A stretch of DNA of 64,000 bases from NCBI RefSeq assembly GCF_021130785.1, contig NC_060213.1, forward strand, positions 99,998,501-100,062,500. The letters are read 5' to 3'. Every line of letters starts with the position of its first letter. Positions within the stretch are counted from its first letter, which is position 1. A model generated the notes under the pieces. It saw nothing but the letters and a program-made list of their open reading frames with translations. It searched no databases and was not told the DNA's origin. Made by a program: the position numbers and the translations under genes. Below are positions 60,691-64,000 of this stretch, one piece after another. This DNA comes from Homalodisca vitripennis (Eukaryota > Arthropoda > Insecta > Hemiptera > Cicadellidae).

Positions 60691-63600
60691 TAATAGTTAT
60701 GGAATTTCTATAAGCGATGCTAAAAGAATAAATTTAAATTTAAAGAAAATTAATGTTTTGTATCTAACCTGATTTCCTGGGAGAAAACTATTTATAAATC
60801 CAGTTCTCTTGCATACATACCTGATGAGATCCTATTTAAATGAGGGCGGTTTAATTTAAAATGCAAAGTGTAAACATGCTTTTTGATACAAATATGGATG
60901 AGGTAAATGTCAGCATTCTGGATAAAGAGTAAATACAAATATTACGAGATGTGGAACATAACACGGAGATAGACACACATACAAGTATATCCCTGCGGCA
61001 TCGACAACGCTCGTCTGTTTGATGGAGAACAGGATTTGTTTGTCCAGATTCTACCCTTCATTATCCTTATTTACCTGGTAATACTTGTTTATAATTGTGT
61101 ATACATGTCAAATATAATCATACTTATTGAAACTCACTTTGGGACGTGTACAAAAAATATCAATATTCTTCTAGTGAACTAGTAAAACGTAGATGTACTG
61201 ATGGACTCTGTTATATCTATTAAGGGTGTTGTTTGGTAATTATACGACTTGGCGACGAAAACCAGTGCTAACACCGATGCCTCAATTTTGCTCCATGTTA
61301 TAACAGTTTTTAAAATTGCAGACAAGTAGTAAATTCCTCAGTAGACAAATATATAGTGAACAAAATAATTTGTTTAATTTTATAATACTTTGATGAAATA
61401 TGTCAGGTAGGTTAAATACAATACTGAAGCTGATAATTGGATACATATCGGACTCTAAGTGTGTTTTTCAGTCAGTAAATCTCTTAGAAAATAGCTATAA
61501 ATAGATTTTTGTGACTTGAAACTGAAGCGGATAGTTAGAATGTAATGGGATGTGTATTGACCAATGAAGTGTATTTCTTAATATTTTGTCTATATCTAAT
61601 GAGAATACCGTTGTTGTTACCAAAAAGTAAAATCTACATAACATATGCAGAACACTTGTATTAACCATAATCTAATGTTCTTAGAATGTTAAATATAATG
61701 TGTTAAATATGAATCATCAATAGAATTTATTGACTTTAGTACGTCAAGTTTTAGTGTCTAAAGATATTATACATAAATTTCGAAATTAATATTTGGTATT
61801 AAAAGCTCTTACACGGAAAAAAGCTAATAAGCTTAAACTATAGCTAAAACTGAATAGCTTCCAGAGTTCCAATGTTAATCTTATAAAAGTGTCTTGTTTA
61901 GTTTAAAGGATCTGATTAGTTATACACACATGTGCTGCTCATTACATATATATTTCAATTCTCTAACTTATTTAATATAAAGTAATTAGTGATATCCTTT
62001 TTATATGTATTTATAAGTCTGACTGATTTTAGAGCAATACAAACTTCAACTTCAATGTAAGTTTGATACTTACTGTAACTAAATATCGGAAACACAATAC
62101 AATTCATTAACTGTCAATAATTGTTCGGCCCCGAAAATTGTGTTCTTGACTTTTCTGCGTCGGTAGGTCAGAAATCCAGACAGCTTTTTAGAAGTGTACC
62201 AGTACAATACTAGTATGTTGTTTACTCTAATGCAAGCTTTGAAATTAATTCTAATTATATATTGATTTTAATACTGTTTCTATTCTAGTAAATAAGAATA
62301 GTTCCAGACGTAACTCTCTAAAAACAAATTATAATTTACAATACTATAACAACTCCGATCTTAATAGTAAGGGATTTCGAAATTTACATATTTTTAGATC
62401 ATATGAACGAAAATCTATAACCTTTATTAACGGGTTCTTATTTTGACCGCACGTAGCGAGTAAGAAATTGGACTCTTTTCATAAACACTAATTGTCTATT
62501 GTTTTTAGTATACACTTTCAACAGAGCCCTAGTTTAACGTCTAGACGTATGTTGTTGTATCCTGAATGTACTGTTAGTACGAGGAGTTTACCCTTTTACA
62601 GCCAATGTCACTTTGTATACTGCCAAGTTTTACGACTACTAGCTAACAAAGCACCGTAACCTACCTTTGGGAACCAAACTACGGTACAGAAATCTCCTTC
62701 TGAATCAAAACATAGCATACCTTTAGTTTTTATAATGTGTAGTTAAATGTAAATTTCAGAGCATTTAAAATGTAAGTGCACCTTTATACTTTTTAAGCCA
62801 TTACAGAAAAAAATCTAAAAGATGTACGCAATGTTTTACCTAAACTACTATTTTTATGCCCAACCATCACACCTATGTTAAATTAGGGATCTTGGGTAGT
62901 TTCATGGAAATCCTATATGCAAGTTTAGATAAATATGAATATACCTTTAAACGCATTTGCTACTAAAACAAGTTTCACAAACCAGATTTCTAAACCTTCG
63001 TTCGTAATAAAATGGCGGCTGTTGATATAAGACCAATAAGGAATCTTTAAATGGCCGCTATTTTGTATATGATAAATATTTTAGAAAAACTGTATCTGAA
63101 AATATAGCATTTTGAGTAGAAAAAGTATTGAATTTTGAATTTAAAATTATTATTAAGGTATTTCCACACATTTAACAGCCCTGTATGTATATTATTTGGA
63201 TTAGTTTTTAATGTTTTTTATTGACTATCATAAAAAACCTATCCTAAATGACTCCCATAAGATTACAAGAACATTAAATAAAAATTACAATATTTTCAAA
63301 CATGGATATAATAGAATTTACTTCATATTTTGATTTGGTTGTTTGCTTTCATCATTGATCAATGAATCAAATAAGGGTTATACATATAAGTCTATCCACA
63401 ATAAAATATATCGACGTGCAGGATGAGCTGATCGTTTACAAGTAATGAAATGCTAACTAACGTACCAAATGAGTCTACCAGAGGTATCTCATTGTCCCAC
63501 CCCTCTATTAGGGGAGACGGGGATTTAGTTAACTTTACTGAATCTAAAAAATGTATGTTAACCCAAATACTCCTATTATGGTGAAAGGTAAGTATTTTGT

Positions 63601-64000
63601 AACAGCAACCCGAATTAAAGAATACGAGCTTTGAAGATAATTAAAAATTAAAGCAGAGAAAAATATTTATTATACCTTAAGGTACCATTGTCTATCATTT
63701 AATTGGGAGAGTGGGATCAGACAAAAAGATGTTCCAATCAAAGTTGTGCAGTGGAAAATCCTCAAATGCATGGTCTGGAGGTTTCCAGAGCTGAATGGAG
63801 TAGACATGTGAAAGAGTGCGTTGGAAAAGTTTATTTCTTAAAAAGGTACTTATTTTGTAACTTGAAAGTAAATATTCAGGTGAGTTTTAAATTTTACCCT
63901 TTATAGTAATTAAATATAGGGTAGACAGTTCCAATTAGATAAGTGAAATGTGTGACTGAGTTAGAGTCACAGTGTAAACAATATTTAATGGTTAACAAAT
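60691..64000. other. AT-rich DNA, one possible repeat fragment
   Basis: No supported gene. 62990-63190 includes AAAATGGCGGCTGTTGATAT and ATGGCCGCTATTTTG, and ends (minus strand) TACAGGGCTGTTAAATGTGT; it is probably part of an interspersed element. Confidence 0.35.

Overview
The window is strongly AT-rich animal DNA. It has no operons, no long cellular ORFs and many simple repeats. Its recognisable genes are all transposable-element relics: a mariner transposase, a Penelope-like GIY-YIG endonuclease, the 3' end of an R1-type non-LTR retrotransposon, a probable solo LTR, and fold-back elements. That mix points to an arthropod, most likely an insect. I cannot name the species; a hemipteran is only a guess. 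The window looks like intergenic or long-intron DNA, and no complete host protein-coding gene can be supported.

Layout. 1-9 kb and 15.5-21 kb look like two copies of one segment. Four conserved islands, here called B, C, D and E, occur in the same order and orientation in both, with a period of about 12-14.5 kb. The first copy has been expanded by a fold-back element (2.6 kb), a 253-bp tandem array carrying tRNA-like sequences (3.7-4.25 kb), a TG microsatellite and a 1.06-kb solo LTR (7.06-8.12 kb). It also holds the most protein-like orphan ORF (5.82-6.24 kb). The second copy is followed by a decayed mariner (21.86-23.20 kb) inserted in a TA repeat.

25.3-25.9 kb carries the endonuclease end of a Penelope-like element on the minus strand. 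31.25-32.29 kb is a four-unit satellite of about 257 bp whose core folds into two hairpins and resembles island C. 33.5-33.8 kb is a promoter-like stretch using the same GTCAGCTGAC vocabulary. 43.47-43.99 kb is a MITE-like element with long imperfect inverted arms. 49.42-49.87 kb is a 5'-truncated R1-type 3' end flanked by a candidate 12-bp target duplication. An interspersed family (F) occurs at least seven times between 19 and 61 kb, always in the same orientation, with four copies in the last 12 kb.

The genes do not form a pathway. The main biological signal is the pair of duplicated segments, in which short blocks (135 identical bases in E, 3 differences in 105 in D) stand out from much more diverged surroundings. 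These may be shared regulatory DNA or exons of a gene family whose other parts lie outside the window.
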